The notes under the pieces were generated by a model, which was given only the letters and a program-made list of their open reading frames with translations, was not told the DNA's origin and did not search any database. Of a DNA stretch of 64,000 bases, positions 36,598 to 46,921 are shown one piece after another (the first letter of the stretch is position 1; the number at the start of each line of letters is the position of its first letter). A program made the translations under genes and the position numbers. The stretch is from Paracoccus sediminilitoris (GTDB lineage Bacteria > Pseudomonadota > Alphaproteobacteria > Rhodobacterales > Rhodobacteraceae), in assembly GCF_003259195.1 (NCBI RefSeq), contig NZ_QJPK01000007.1, positions 1-64,000 of the forward strand, written 5' to 3'.

Positions 36598-37557
36598 TCA
36601 CGCCTCGCCCTCGGCAATGCGGCCGCGTTCGGCGCGCAAGTTTCGTGCCAGCAGGTCCAGCGCCGCCATGCGGACGGCGACGCCCATCTCGACCTGGTCC
36701 TGAATGACGCTGCGGTTGATGTCGTCGGCAATGGTGCCGTCGATCTCTACGCCGCGATTCATTGGCCCCGGGTGCATCACGATGGCATCGGGGGCAGCCA
36801 GCGCCAGCTTTTCGGCATCCAGACCCCAACGGTGGTAATATTCGCGTTCCGACGGGATGAAGCCCCCGTCCATGCGTTCACGCTGCAGGCGCAGCATCAT
36901 GACGACATCGGCACCCTTCAGCCCCTCGCGCATGTCCTCGTACAACTCGACCCCCATATCCGCCGCGCCCGAGGGCATCAGCGTTCTGGGCCCGATCAGG
37001 CGGATGCGGTTTTCCATCTTGCCCAGCAGGATCAGGTTCGACCGCGCCACGCGGCTGTGTGCAATGTCGCCGCAGATGGCGATGGTCAGGCGGTGCAGCC
37101 GGCCCTTGGCGCGGCGGATGGTCAGCGCGTCCAGCAGGGCCTGGGTCGGGTGTTCATGCCGCCCGTCGCCCGCGTTGATGACGGCGCAATTCACCTTTTC
37201 AGCCAACAGGTTCACCGCACCGGAATTGGGGTGGCGCACGACCAGCAGGTCGGGCTGCATCGCGTTCAGCGTCAGGGCGGTGTCGATCAGCGTCTCGCCC
37301 TTCTTCACCGATGACTGGCTGACGGCCATGTTCATCACATCCGCCCCAAGCCGCTTGCCCGCCAGTTCGAAGCTGGCCTGGGTGCGGGTCGAGTTCTCGA
37401 AGAACATGTTGATCTGGGTCATGCCCGCCAGCGCATCGGAATGCTTGACGGTCCTGCGGTTCAGCGCGGCATAGTCCTGGGCAAGGTCCAGCAGCGACAC
37501 GATCTCGGCGGGTTTGAGATGGTCGATGCCCAGCAGGTGACGGGCGCGAAAGCTCAT
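36598..37557 (-). CDS. pyrB: Aspartate carbamoyltransferase catalytic subunit
   Basis: A 319-residue enzyme joining carbamoyl phosphate and aspartate, the committed step of pyrimidine synthesis. The carbamoyl-phosphate site [20 protein letters not shown] and the HPTQALLD motif are intact. C-terminal [13 protein letters not shown] and [18 protein letters not shown] are typical. ATG 37557 has GAAAGG upstream. No regulatory pyrI gene is nearby; the inactive dihydroorotase-like subunit encoded next probably takes the structural role. Confidence 0.95.
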   Translation of the reverse strand: MSFRARHLLGIDHLKPAEIVSLLDLAQDYAALNRRTVKHSDALAGMTQINMFFENSTRTQASFELAGKRLGADVMNMAVSQSSVKKGETLIDTALTLNAMQPDLLVVRHPNSGAVNLLAEKVNCAVINAGDGRHEHPTQALLDALTIRRAKGRLHRLTIAICGDIAHSRVARSNLILLGKMENRIRLIGPRTLMPSGAADMGVELYEDMREGLKGADVVMMLRLQRERMDGGFIPSEREYYHRWGLDAEKLALAAPDAIVMHPGPMNRGVEIDGTIADDINRSVIQDQVEMGVAVRMAALDLLARNLRAERGRIAEGEA

Positions 37558-37684
37558 ATTCAGCCTTTCAGTCGGGGGTGGGCGATCTATCGCAGATGGC
37601 GGGCCGTGCGGCAAGCGGGCAGGGAATTGCAGGTGGTGCAAAGATCGCTTGCCCGGTTGGCCCCGCGCGGATATTGGCAGAGCC

Positions 37685-39061
37685 ATGCAGATGTCCCGTT
37701 ATCGCCCCCATATCCTTGCGACGCTGTCGCTTGGCCTGCCGCTGATCGGCAGCCATCTTGCCCGCATGGCCATCGGCGTGGGCGATACAATCATGGTGGG
37801 CTGGTACGGGGTTGAACCCCTTGCCGCGCTGATCATCGCGGGGTCGTTCTTCCACATCCTGTTCTTCCTGGGGATGGGCTTCGGGACCGGCGTGATGGGG
37901 CTGATCGCCAGCCATATCGCCAGCGGCAACCAGACCGAGGTCCGCCGCGGCGCCCGCATGGCCCTGTGGCTGTCGGCTGGCTTTGCGCTGGCCGTCATGC
38001 CGCTGATGTGGTTTTCCGAACCGATTCTGCTGTCGCTGGGCCAGACGCCCATGGTCTCGGCCCTGGCTCAGGATTACCTGCGCATCGCGGGATGGGGCCT
38101 GGGGGTCTTGTTGGGCCAGCTGACGCTGAACAGCTATCTGGCGGCGCTGGAACGCACGCAGGTGGTGATGTGGGTGACGCTGGCAGGGCTGCCGCTGAAC
38201 GTGGCGCTGAACTGGGTGCTGATCTTCGGCAACCTGGGCGCGCCCGAACTGGGCGTGCAGGGCGCGGCCATCGCCAGCCTCAGCGTGCAAATCATCCAGC
38301 TGGCGCTGCTGGTTCTCTACGCCCGCTGGCTACCCATCGCGCGGCATTACCACCTGTTCCAGCGCTTCTGGCGCCCCGACTGGCAGGCCATGGCCCAGAT
38401 CGCCTGCATCGGCTGGCCGATCGGCATCACCATGGTGGCCGAAGGGGGGCTGTTCGTCGCTTCGAACATCATGATGGGCTGGATCGGCATCCCACAGCTG
38501 GCCGCCCATGGGATTGCGCTGCAGATCACCTCGATCACCTTCATGGCGCATCTGGGGCTGTCCAATGCCGCCACCGTGCGGGTGGGGCAGGCCAAGGGGC
38601 GGGGCGACCGCGCCTGGATGCGCGATGCCGCCATCACCGTCATCTGGATGTCGCTGGTCTTCGCGGCCATCGCCATCTCGATCTATCTGCTGTTCCGGCA
38701 TCAGCTGGTGCGGATGTATCTGGACCCCGATGACCCGCAGGCGGCGCTGATCGTCACCATCGGCGCCAGCCTGCTGCTCTATGCGGCGCTGTTCCAGCTG
38801 ACCGACGCGTTCCAGGTCATCGCCCTTGGCTTCCTGCGCGGGGTGCATGACACGAATGTGCCGATGTGGATGGCGGGGTTCAGCTATTGGGGGGTCGGCA
38901 TGCCGGTCGCCTATCTGCTGGCCTTCCCGTTGGGCTTCGGGCCCGCGGGGCTGTGGCTGGGGCTGTGCGTGGGGCTGACGCTGGCCTCGATCCTGTTGAT
39001 GTGGCGGTTCTGGCGCGGCCATGCGCGGGGGGACTGGACCCTGCCGCGCGCCGCGGTCTAA
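37685..39061 (+). CDS. MATE-family multidrug efflux protein (NorM type)
   Basis: A 458-residue protein with about twelve membrane segments in two similar halves. MATE features include [23 protein letters not shown] at the start and [26 protein letters not shown] opening the second half. It exports cationic drugs or toxins using a sodium or proton gradient. ATG 37685 is used; a second Met two codons on is possible. It is divergent from pyrB, and 128 bases separate them. Confidence 0.9.
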   Translation: MQMSRYRPHILATLSLGLPLIGSHLARMAIGVGDTIMVGWYGVEPLAALIIAGSFFHILFFLGMGFGTGVMGLIASHIASGNQTEVRRGARMALWLSAGFALAVMPLMWFSEPILLSLGQTPMVSALAQDYLRIAGWGLGVLLGQLTLNSYLAALERTQVVMWVTLAGLPLNVALNWVLIFGNLGAPELGVQGAAIASLSVQIIQLALLVLYARWLPIARHYHLFQRFWRPDWQAMAQIACIGWPIGITMVAEGGLFVASNIMMGWIGIPQLAAHGIALQITSITFMAHLGLSNAATVRVGQAKGRGDRAWMRDAAITVIWMSLVFAAIAISIYLLFRHQLVRMYLDPDDPQAALIVTIGASLLLYAALFQLTDAFQVIALGFLRGVHDTNVPMWMAGFSYWGVGMPVAYLLAFPLGFGPAGLWLGLCVGLTLASILLMWRFWRGHARGDWTLPRAAV

Positions 39062-39092
39062 CCTGCCGCGACACGACCCACCGGAGGATATC

Positions 39093-39329
39093 ATGCGCCC
39101 CGTCTTCGTCCAGTTCCGCTGCGAGCCCGGCCGGACCTATCAGGTCGCCGAAGCCATCTATGACCGAGAGATCGTGTCCGAGCTCTATTCCACCTCGGGC
39201 GATTACGACCTGATGGCCAAGGTCTACATCCCCGAGGATCAGGATGTGGGCCGCTTCCTGTCGGACAAGCTGTTCGACATTCCCCATATCAGCCGCACCC
39301 TGACCACGATGACCTTCCGGGCCTTCTGA
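39093..39329 (+). CDS. Stand-alone Lrp/AsnC ligand-binding (RAM) domain protein
   Basis: A 78-residue protein consisting only of the RAM domain of Lrp/AsnC regulators, without the DNA-binding helix. FVQFRCEPGRTYQVAEAI, EIVSELYSTSGDYDLMAKVYIPEDQDVG and TTMTFRAF form the alpha/beta fold. A strong GGAGG precedes ATG 39093. Such proteins may sense amino acids and pair with full-length Lrp relatives; two are encoded at 61.5-62.4 kb. It lies between the MATE gene and an aminotransferase. Confidence 0.85.
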   Translation: MRPVFVQFRCEPGRTYQVAEAIYDREIVSELYSTSGDYDLMAKVYIPEDQDVGRFLSDKLFDIPHISRTLTTMTFRAF

Positions 39330-39371
39330 CCCCCCTTGCGGGTCGGGGCGGGTTGCGGGCATCAATCAACC

Positions 39372-40475
39372 ATGATCCGATTTGCCACCATCCCCGCCTC
39401 ACTGCCCGCGACCGTTCCCTTCGTCGGCCCTGAAACGCTTGAACGCCAGCGCGGTAAGCCCTTCGGCGCGCGCCTGGGCGCGAATGAAAACGGCTTCGGC
39501 CCCAGCCTCCGCGCCATTCAAGCTATGCAGGATGCCGCAACGCAGGTCTGGAAATACGGCGACGCGCCCAGCCACGACCTGCGCCACGCCCTGGCGGCCC
39601 GGTTGGGTGCCGCGCCCGAAAATATCGTCATCGGCGAAGGCATCGACGGGCTGCTGGGCGTGCTGGTCCGGCTGATGATCGCGCCGGGCGACGCGGTCGT
39701 GACATCCGAAGGGGCCTATCCGACTTTCAACTATCACGTGACGGGCTATGCGGGTGTGCTGCACAAGGCACCCTATCGCGACGACCGCGAAGACCCGCAG
39801 GCGCTGATCGACCTGGCCCACCGGACGGGCGCGCGGATGGTCTATCTGGCCAATCCCGACAACCCGATGGGCAGCTGGCATTCGGGTCCCACGATCGCCG
39901 CGATGCTGGATGCGCTGCCCCGCGACTGCCTGCTGGTCTTGGACGAGGCCTACGTGGAATTTGCCCCCCGCGACGCCATCCCCGACATCGCCCCCAACGA
40001 TCCTCGCGTCATTCGCATGCGGACCTTCAGCAAGGCTTACGGCCTGGCGGGCGCACGCATCGGCTATGCCATCGGCGCGCCGGACCTGATCGCGGGCTTC
40101 GACCGCATCCGCAACCATTTCGGTGTGAACAGCATCGCACAGGCGGGCGCCTTGGCAGCCCTTGCCGATACCGATTGGCTGACCCATGTGCAGGATCAGG
40201 TGGCGACTGCGCGCGACCGCATCGGCCAGATCGCCCGCCAGAACGGGCTGACGGCACTGCCCTCGGCGACCAATTTCGTGGCGGTGGATACCGGCCGCGA
40301 CGGCAGTTACGCTGCAAATCTGGTCAAGGCATTGCAGGACCGCGGCGTCTTCATCCGCATGCCGGGAGTCGCGCCCCTGAACCGCTGCATCCGCATCAGC
40401 TGCGGCCCCGCCCAGGAACTGGACCTGATGTCGGTGGTCCTGCCAAAGGCGCTGGACGACCTGAAAGCCGGCTAG
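39372..40475 (+). CDS. PLP-dependent aminotransferase (histidinol-phosphate aminotransferase-like)
   Basis: A 367-residue class I/II aminotransferase closest in pattern to HisC. It has LGANENGFGPS at the start, the PLP Asn/Asp region YLANPDNPMGSW and VLDEAYVEF, and the PLP lysine in TFSKAYGLAGARIGYAIG. C-terminal NRCIRISCG is the substrate-carboxylate arginine region. It may act on histidinol phosphate or an aromatic amino acid; no other his gene is nearby. The start MIRFATIPASL at 39372 is chosen. Confidence 0.85.
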   Translation: MIRFATIPASLPATVPFVGPETLERQRGKPFGARLGANENGFGPSLRAIQAMQDAATQVWKYGDAPSHDLRHALAARLGAAPENIVIGEGIDGLLGVLVRLMIAPGDAVVTSEGAYPTFNYHVTGYAGVLHKAPYRDDREDPQALIDLAHRTGARMVYLANPDNPMGSWHSGPTIAAMLDALPRDCLLVLDEAYVEFAPRDAIPDIAPNDPRVIRMRTFSKAYGLAGARIGYAIGAPDLIAGFDRIRNHFGVNSIAQAGALAALADTDWLTHVQDQVATARDRIGQIARQNGLTALPSATNFVAVDTGRDGSYAANLVKALQDRGVFIRMPGVAPLNRCIRISCGPAQELDLMSVVLPKALDDLKAG

Positions 40476-40478
40476 CCC

Positions 40479-40500
40479 TTCTCTTTTGTCCCAATACCCC
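40479..40500 (+). repeat. Post-stop dispersed motif, copy B
   Basis: TTCTCTTTTGTCCCAATACC lies within this stretch 3 bases after the aminotransferase stop. It is the most diverged of the three copies in the window. Confidence 0.5.
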
Positions 40501-40550
40501 CGCCGGAGGCACCTGTCATCAAGACGGGCGCCCCGCAAAAGAGGTTGTGA

Positions 40551-43412
40551 TCACATCGCCGCCAGCTGGTCCAGCGCCGCAGCCAGCCGCGCGATGTCGT
40601 CTTCCAGCGCCGCCAGCTTGGCGCGGGTTTCCTCGATCACCTCGGCTTCGGCATTCTCGGCGAATTTGGGGTTCGACAGACGCTTGCGCAGCCCTTCAGC
40701 ATCCTTCACCGATTTCGTCTGCGACTTCTGCAGGCGTGCGGTCTCGGCCGCCACGTCGATCACGTCGCCGATCGGCAGCGCGAAACTGGCCCCTTGGGCC
40801 GACACGGCGATCATGCCCTTGCCTGCCTCGCCATCGACCGGCGTGTTGACCCTCGCCAAGCGTTCAATCAGCGGGCCATTGGCTTGCAAGGCTGCTCGGG
40901 CGGCGGCGTCGGCCTCGGTCACGACCAGGTCCAGCTTCGCCCCCGCGGGAACGCCCATCTGCGACCGGGCGGACCGCACGGCCTCGATCAGGGCGATGAC
41001 CCAGTTCATCTGGCAGTCCGCATCCGCGTCGATCAGATCGGCCCCCAGTTCGGGCCAGTCGCCGTGGACCAGCATGCCTTTGCGGTCGCCGGTCAGCGCC
41101 CACAGCTCTTCGGTGACAAAGGGCATGATCGGGTGCAGCATCAGATAGCACTGATCCAGCACCCAGCCCATCGTGGCACGCGTTTCCTCGGCATGTTCGC
41201 CGTCGAACAGCGGCTTGGCAAATTCCACATACCAGTCGCAGACCTTGCCCCAGACAAAGGCGTAAAGCCCCGTCGCCGCATCGTTGAAGCGATAGGATGC
41301 CAGCGCCTCGTCGGTTGCCATCAGTATGCGGGCGGTCTCGCCGATGATCCAGCGGTTCACGGTGTGGCTGGGCGCGGGGCGGGCCGCGCCGCCGCGCACG
41401 CCGTTCATTTCCGCGAAACGTGTGGCGTTCCAGATCTTGGTGACGAAGTTGCGGTTCACCTCGACATGCTTCGGGCCCAGCTTGGGGTCGCGGCCCATCG
41501 CCGCCATGCCGGTCAGGGTAAAGCGCAGCGCGTCGGCGCCGAAATCATCGACCAGGGTCAGCGGGTCGATGACATTGCCCTTGGACTTGGACATCTTGGC
41601 GCCCTTTTCGTCGCGCACCAGACCGTGGACATAGACGGTGTGGAAGGGAATGTCCTTCACCACCTCCAGCTGCATCATCATCATGCGGGCGACCCAGAAG
41701 AAGATAATGTCGAAACCGGTGACCAGCACGTCGGTCGGGAAATACTTCTTCAGCGCCTCGGTCGGCTCGGGCCAGCCGAGTGTGCCGATGGGCCACAATC
41801 CGCTGCTGAACCAGGTGTCCAGCACGTCGGGGTCGCGGGTCAGCACCTTGCCCGGCGCCTTGGCCTGCGCCTCGGCCTCAGTGGGCGCGCAATACTGGTT
41901 GCCGTCCTCGTCGTACCAGACGGGGATCTGGTGGCCCCACCACAGCTGGCGCGAGATGGTCCAGGGCTCGATGTTCTCCAGCCAGTTGAAATAGACCTTC
42001 TTGTGCTGTTCGGGCAGGATCTGCGTGCGACCCGACCACACGGCGTCCAGCGCGGGGCCGACGATGCGTTGGGTGTCGACGAACCACTGGTCGGTCAGCA
42101 TCGGTTCGATCACCACGCCCGAACGGTCGCCGAAGGGCTGCATGATCGGTTTGTTGTCGATGACCGGGCGGCGTTCCAGATGCTCGGCCCCGGTTTCCTT
42201 GTCGATTTCCTTGTGCAGATAGGTCACGGCCAGACCGTCGCCGGTGATCTGGTCGATGACGCGCTTGCGGGCCTCGAACCGGTCCAACCCGCGCAGGTCG
42301 TCGGGCACAAGGTTCACTGCCGTTACGTCGCCCACATCCTCGCCGCGCGCCGCGCGCGATGCGATGGCGGCGCTTTCGGCATAGGACAGCCCGTCGCTGC
42401 GCATCGCGCCCTTGGTGTCCAGCAGCGCATACATGGGGATGCCGTTGCGCTGCGCCACGCCGTAATCGTTGAAATCATGCGCGCCGGTGATCTTGACCGC
42501 GCCCGATCCGAAATCGGGGTCGGGGTATTCGTCGGTGATGATCGGGATCAGGCGGCGCTGTTCCTTGGGACCGACGGGGATCTCGACCAGCTTGCCGACG
42601 ATGGGGGCGTAACGCGCATCGTCCGGATGCACGGCCACCGCGCCGTCGCCCAGCATGGTTTCGGGGCGGGTCGTGGCGATGCTGATATAGTCGCGCGTTT
42701 CGCGCAGGGTGACGGTGCCATCCTCGTCACGTTCGACGTATTCATAGGTCTCGCCGCCCGCCAGCGGATACTTGAAATGCCACATGTGGCCGGGGGTCTC
42801 GCGGTTCTCGACCTCCAAGTCGCTGATCGCGGTCTCGAAATGCGGGTCCCAGTTCACCAGCCGCTTGCCGCGATAGATGATGCCCTTGTCATAAAGGTCC
42901 ACGAAGACCCGGATCACCGCATCGTGGAAATTGCCCTCCTGACCGGCAGGCGCGCCCGGCGCACCCGACATGGTGAAGGCATTGCGCGACCAGTCGCAGG
43001 ATGCGCCAAGGCGCTTCAGCTGGTTGATGATCGTGTCGCCCGATTCCTGCTTCCAGGCCCAGATCTTTTCAACGAAGGCCTCGCGGCCGATCTCGCGTCG
43101 ACCCGGTTCGCCGCGCTGCGCCATCTGCCGTTCCACGACCATCTGGGTCGCGATGCCCGCGTGGTCCTGACCGGGCTGCCACAGCGTGTCGAAACCGCGC
43201 ATCCGGTGCCAGCGGACAAGGATATCCTGCAGCGTGTTGTTGAAGGCGTGGCCGATATGCAGGCTGCCGGTGACGTTGGGGGGCGGGATCATCACCGTGA
43301 AGGTTTCACTGCGCTTGGCATTGGCCCCTGCCGCGAAGGCATTCGTCCGTTCCCATTCGGCGCTGATCCGGGCCTCGGCGGCCTTGGCGTCAAAGCTTTT
43401 GTCCATCGTCAT
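40551..43412 (-). CDS. valS: Valyl-tRNA synthetase
   Basis: A 953-residue class I synthetase that loads valine on tRNA-Val. HIGH is seen in [15 protein letters not shown] and KMSKS in [14 protein letters not shown]. The CP1 editing domain lies between ([18 protein letters not shown]), an anticodon-binding domain follows, and the C-terminus has a coiled-coil arm ([20 protein letters not shown]...) typical of ValS. ATG 43412 has AAAGGGG 9 bases upstream; a longer in-frame start at 43556 adds 48 residues that look like non-coding DNA. Confidence 0.97.
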   Translation of the reverse strand: MTMDKSFDAKAAEARISAEWERTNAFAAGANAKRSETFTVMIPPPNVTGSLHIGHAFNNTLQDILVRWHRMRGFDTLWQPGQDHAGIATQMVVERQMAQRGEPGRREIGREAFVEKIWAWKQESGDTIINQLKRLGASCDWSRNAFTMSGAPGAPAGQEGNFHDAVIRVFVDLYDKGIIYRGKRLVNWDPHFETAISDLEVENRETPGHMWHFKYPLAGGETYEYVERDEDGTVTLRETRDYISIATTRPETMLGDGAVAVHPDDARYAPIVGKLVEIPVGPKEQRRLIPIITDEYPDPDFGSGAVKITGAHDFNDYGVAQRNGIPMYALLDTKGAMRSDGLSYAESAAIASRAARGEDVGDVTAVNLVPDDLRGLDRFEARKRVIDQITGDGLAVTYLHKEIDKETGAEHLERRPVIDNKPIMQPFGDRSGVVIEPMLTDQWFVDTQRIVGPALDAVWSGRTQILPEQHKKVYFNWLENIEPWTISRQLWWGHQIPVWYDEDGNQYCAPTEAEAQAKAPGKVLTRDPDVLDTWFSSGLWPIGTLGWPEPTEALKKYFPTDVLVTGFDIIFFWVARMMMMQLEVVKDIPFHTVYVHGLVRDEKGAKMSKSKGNVIDPLTLVDDFGADALRFTLTGMAAMGRDPKLGPKHVEVNRNFVTKIWNATRFAEMNGVRGGAARPAPSHTVNRWIIGETARILMATDEALASYRFNDAATGLYAFVWGKVCDWYVEFAKPLFDGEHAEETRATMGWVLDQCYLMLHPIMPFVTEELWALTGDRKGMLVHGDWPELGADLIDADADCQMNWVIALIEAVRSARSQMGVPAGAKLDLVVTEADAAARAALQANGPLIERLARVNTPVDGEAGKGMIAVSAQGASFALPIGDVIDVAAETARLQKSQTKSVKDAEGLRKRLSNPKFAENAEAEVIEETRAKLAALEDDIARLAAALDQLAAM

Positions 43413-43670
43413 CGTCGCGATCCCCTTTGTTGAGGGTGGATTAGCGAATGCGGGGCGAAAGGCCAAGTCCAACCCATCCTGCAGGTCGCGCGAAATCCGG
43501 CCGCCCGGCACCTGCAACTGTTGATTTCGGGCAACCACCGTGATTGTCATCGTCACATCTGCGCCAAGGCGCGTTTCGGGCTTTGCAAGAACGGGTCCGG
43601 AACCTTAAGGCGCGACCTAGGGTTTTGAATCACTGATCCGCAACTGCCTGCCTGTGCGAAAGGAACCGCA

Positions 43671-44825
43671 ATGGGACAACAGAAGACCGTCTGGGACAAT
43701 CCGGCGGATGTCATTCGCCATCTTGCCCCGGAACATCCGGTCATGGTCTTCGCGCCGACGGTTCTGCAGGACCGCGCGCGGCAATTCATCGACGGCTTTC
43801 CGGGCCTGGTGACCTATGCGGTCAAGTCGAACCCCGACGAGGTTGTCATCCAGAACCTGGTCGCGGCCGGCATCAAGGGCTTTGACGTGGCGTCCCCGTT
43901 CGAGATCGACCTGATCGGCCGCATGGCCCCCGATGCCGCGCGCCATTACCACAACCCCGTGCGCGGTCGTTCGGAAATCGCCCATGCGGTGCAGCAGGGC
44001 ATCACGTCCTGGTCGGTGGACAGCCGGTCCGAGCTGGACAAGCTGTTCGACCAGCTGCCGACCCATGTCGAGGGGCAGGGGGTCGAGATCTCGCCCCGGT
44101 TCAAGCTGCCGGTACTGGGGGCAGCCTATGATTTCGGGTCAAAGTTCGGCGCCAGCCCGGAACTGGCCGCCGAGCTGCTGTCCGAGGTGGCGCGCCGCGG
44201 TTATGTCGCGTCGCTGACCTTCCATCCTGGCACGCAATGTACCGACCCGATCGCCTGGGAAAGCTATATCCGCGTCGCGAAAGACATTTGCGACCAGGCC
44301 GGGGTGCGGGCCGTGCGCCTGAACGTGGGCGGCGGCTTCCCCTCGCACCGCGTGGTGGGGGTGGAGCCCGATCTGGCCTCGATCTTCCAGGAAATCGGCG
44401 ACACCACGACCGAGATGTTCGGCAATGACGCCCCCGCGCTGGTCTGCGAACCGGGTCGCGGGCTCTGCGCCGATGCGTTTTCGCTGATCACCCGCGTCAA
44501 GGGCATCCGCGACGGCGGCGACGTCTTCCTGAACGACGGCGTCTATGGCGGTTTGGCCGAACTGCCGATCATCGGCAATATCGACCGGATCGAGGTGCTG
44601 GATCCGCAGGGCAATCCGCGCGGGGCCGATGCCTCGGGGCGGGTCATCTTCGGCCCGACCTGCGACAGCGTCGACCGACTGCCGGGCGAACTGGGCCTGC
44701 CTGCCGATACGCAGGAAGGCGATTACGTCATCTTCCACGGCGCCGGTGCCTATTCGACCGTCACCAACACCCGCTTCAACGGTTTTGGGGCCATGACGCG
44801 CGCGACCGTGATGCGACTGTCCTGA
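43671..44825 (+). CDS. Ornithine/diaminopimelate-type decarboxylase (PLP fold III)
   Basis: A 384-residue decarboxylase of the alanine-racemase fold. The PLP lysine is in LVTYAVKSNPDE, the phosphate loop is NVGGGFPSH and CEPGRGLCADA, and the active-site Cys is in FGPTCDSVDRL. The size and the FGPTCDSVD form fit ornithine decarboxylases, which make putrescine. Lysine or carboxynorspermidine activity cannot be ruled out. ATG 43671 follows AAAGGAA. It stands apart from other polyamine genes. Confidence 0.88.
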   Translation: MGQQKTVWDNPADVIRHLAPEHPVMVFAPTVLQDRARQFIDGFPGLVTYAVKSNPDEVVIQNLVAAGIKGFDVASPFEIDLIGRMAPDAARHYHNPVRGRSEIAHAVQQGITSWSVDSRSELDKLFDQLPTHVEGQGVEISPRFKLPVLGAAYDFGSKFGASPELAAELLSEVARRGYVASLTFHPGTQCTDPIAWESYIRVAKDICDQAGVRAVRLNVGGGFPSHRVVGVEPDLASIFQEIGDTTTEMFGNDAPALVCEPGRGLCADAFSLITRVKGIRDGGDVFLNDGVYGGLAELPIIGNIDRIEVLDPQGNPRGADASGRVIFGPTCDSVDRLPGELGLPADTQEGDYVIFHGAGAYSTVTNTRFNGFGAMTRATVMRLS

Positions 44826-44835
44826 CATTTGCTTA

Positions 44836-44862
44836 ATGCCCCCATGCTAGGCTTGGGGGCAT
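44836..44862 (+). promoter_or_regulatory. Hairpin over a start codon
   Basis: ATGCCCCCA (44836-44844) pairs perfectly with TGGGGGCAT (44854-44862) around a 9-base loop. The 3' arm contains the only ribosome-site-like GGGGG and the first two bases of the ATG at 44861. In RNA this would hide the start of the next gene. Confidence 0.55.
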
Positions 44863-45931
44863 GAGCACGATTCGCCCCGCCACGACCCATATCCTGCTGA
44901 TGGACGGCACCTTCGCCTCGCTGGCCGAGGGACGGCGCAGTTCCATCGGCCGCATCCACCGCCTGCTGACCGGCCAGCTGGGCCTGCCCGCCATCGGGGG
45001 GCGCAGCCGCATCCATTACGTGATGGGCCAGCAGTGGAATCACTGGCGCACTCTGCATGAACTGGCGATGGGGACCACGCTGGAATCGCGCATCACCCGG
45101 GCCTATGGCTGGCTTGCCACCGCCTATCAGCCCGGTGACCGGATCTTTCTGATCGGATATTCGCGGGGCGCCTTTTCCGTGCGCAGCCTTGCCGGCATGA
45201 TCGGGCGGCTTGGCCTGCTGACGCCCTATCACGCGACCGAACGCAATATCCGTCTGGCCTGTCGATTCTATCAGCGCGGCGCGTCCGACAAGGCGCTGTT
45301 GGCCTTTGGGCGGCGATGCCATCCGGCCGCGCCGATCCGCATGGTCGGCTGTTTCGACACGGTCATGGCGCTTGGCATCCGTCTGCCACTGTTGTGGATG
45401 CTGACCGAGCCGCGCTTCCGCTTTCACAACGCCCATCTGGGCGAGGGGATCGAACATGCCTTCCAGGCGCTGGCGTTGGACGAAACCCGCGCCGCCTTCG
45501 CGCCGATGCTGTGGGATGACGACCATGCCGCCGGGCGGATCGAACAGATGTGGTTCCACGGCGCCCATCCCGATATCGGCGGCCAGCTGTCGGGTTTCGA
45601 ATTTGCGCGACCGCTGGCGAACATTCCCCTGACCTGGATGCTGGAGCGGGCCGAAAGCGTGGGGCTGGATCTGCCGGTCGGCTGGCGGGGGCTGTTCGCC
45701 TGCGATGCGGACGCGCCCGCCATCGGGTCGTGGCGGAACTGGGGCAAGGCGTTCCTGGCCCGCACGCCGCGCCTGGTCGGCCGCTATCGGACCGAGGCGC
45801 TGCATCAGACCGTGCCGCTGCCCTATCGCGGACCCGCGCAGCTGGTCGACCATCTGGCACCCACGTCAGGCGTGGCGCCGGTTCCGGTCCGGCACGACCA
45901 TCTGCCCCATGACATCAGGCCCGCCCGCTGA
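44861..45931 (+). CDS. DUF2235 alpha/beta-hydrolase-type protein
   Basis: A 356-residue protein of the DUF2235 group. It starts THILLMDGTFAS (family: LFLDGTWN) and has the nucleophile elbow GYSRGAFSVRSLAGMI with Ser as the likely catalytic residue. MVGCFDTV and the acidic/His region MWFHGAHPDIGG supply the other triad members. Relatives include phospholipase effectors of type VI secretion systems and stand-alone hydrolases. No secretion genes are nearby and no signal peptide is visible. The start codon lies inside a perfect hairpin. Confidence 0.85.
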   Translation: MSTIRPATTHILLMDGTFASLAEGRRSSIGRIHRLLTGQLGLPAIGGRSRIHYVMGQQWNHWRTLHELAMGTTLESRITRAYGWLATAYQPGDRIFLIGYSRGAFSVRSLAGMIGRLGLLTPYHATERNIRLACRFYQRGASDKALLAFGRRCHPAAPIRMVGCFDTVMALGIRLPLLWMLTEPRFRFHNAHLGEGIEHAFQALALDETRAAFAPMLWDDDHAAGRIEQMWFHGAHPDIGGQLSGFEFARPLANIPLTWMLERAESVGLDLPVGWRGLFACDADAPAIGSWRNWGKAFLARTPRLVGRYRTEALHQTVPLPYRGPAQLVDHLAPTSGVAPVPVRHDHLPHDIRPAR

Positions 45932-45950
45932 GAACGGGCCGGGATATCCT

Positions 45951-46829
45951 TCAGGCGACGGCTTCCAGCCCGCCCTTGGGGCGGATGCCAAGCGCGGCGC
46001 AGACATCGCGGGTCAATTCCGGGCGGTTCAGCGTATAGAAATGCAGCCGGTCCACGCCGCCCGCGATCAGCTTTTCGCACAGATCGACGCAGATGCCGGT
46101 GGCCAGCTGGCGTTCGGCCTCCGGTCCGTCCAGCGCGGCCAGATCAAAGGCCTCGTGCGCCCAATCGGGGACCGTGGTGTTGCACATCGCGGCAAAGCGC
46201 TTGGTGCCCGCCCAGCTTTGGACCGGCAGGATGCCCGGCACGATGGGCGCATCGATGCCGGCCGCCGCGCATTTGTCGCGGAAGCGGAAGAAGGTGTCGG
46301 GGTCGAAGAAGAACTGGGTGATGGCGCTGCTGGCCCCTGCCTGGATCTTGCGCTTCAGCCAGGCCACGTCGGCATCGGTATCGGCGCTGTCGGGATGGGG
46401 TTCGGGATAGGCGCCGCAGCGGATGGTCATGTCGCCGCGCGCCGCGATCGCCTCGATCAGCTCGACCGAATTGGCAAAGCCGTCGGCATGGGCGCTGAAG
46501 CCGTCGCTGCCTTTCGGGGCATCGCCACGCAGGGCCACGATCTCGCGGATGCCGGCATCGGCGTAATCCTGGACGATCTTCATCGTCTCTTCGCGGGTGG
46601 CCTCGACGCAGGTCAGGTGCGCCGCGACGTTCAGGCCGAACTGGCGGTTGATGGTGGTAACGGCCTCGTGGGTCAGCTTGCGGGTGGTGCCGCCCGCGCC
46701 ATAGGTGACGGACACGTATTCCGGCCCCAAGGGCGCCAGCGCCTGCGCGGTTTCCCACAGCCGGAACGAGGCATCCAGCGTCTTGGGCGGGAAGAACTCG
46801 AAGCTGATCTTGGGGGTCTGGCGGCTCAT
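45951..46829 (-). CDS. metF: Methylenetetrahydrofolate reductase
   Basis: A 292-residue flavoenzyme that makes 5-methyltetrahydrofolate for methionine synthesis. Family segments: ISFEFFPPKT, VSVTYGAGGTTR, HLTCVEATREE, VALRGDAPKG, and ITQFFFDPDTFFRF. ATG 46829 has AAAGGA upstream. It is divergent from a MetR-like regulator, with two matching candidate sites in the 92-base gap. Confidence 0.95.
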   Translation of the reverse strand: MSRQTPKISFEFFPPKTLDASFRLWETAQALAPLGPEYVSVTYGAGGTTRKLTHEAVTTINRQFGLNVAAHLTCVEATREETMKIVQDYADAGIREIVALRGDAPKGSDGFSAHADGFANSVELIEAIAARGDMTIRCGAYPEPHPDSADTDADVAWLKRKIQAGASSAITQFFFDPDTFFRFRDKCAAAGIDAPIVPGILPVQSWAGTKRFAAMCNTTVPDWAHEAFDLAALDGPEAERQLATGICVDLCEKLIAGGVDRLHFYTLNRPELTRDVCAALGIRPKGGLEAVA

Positions 46830-46875
46830 GTCGGTATCCTTTCGGTTCGCAGGACTTGTGCCACGATGCAGCGCG

Positions 46876-46888
46876 TGAGACAAATTCA
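46876..46888. promoter_or_regulatory. Candidate MetR site 1
   Basis: TGAG-ACAAA-TTCA fits the MetR pattern TGAA-N5-TTCA at 7 of 8 positions. It lies between metF and metR. A second copy starts exactly 31 bases further on. Confidence 0.6.
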
Positions 46889-46906
46889 TAATCCTCAAGA
46901 TAAACC

Positions 46907-46919
46907 TGAGCGGAATTCA
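46907..46919. promoter_or_regulatory. Candidate MetR site 2
   Basis: TGAG-CGGAA-TTCA has the same half-sites as site 1 and ends two bases before the metR ATG. A regulator bound here would block metR itself. Confidence 0.6.
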
Positions 46920-46921
46920 TC

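Noticed and set aside
40794..43433. An 879-codon plus-strand frame
   Set aside because: Antisense of valS with shadow composition; valS has all synthetase motifs.
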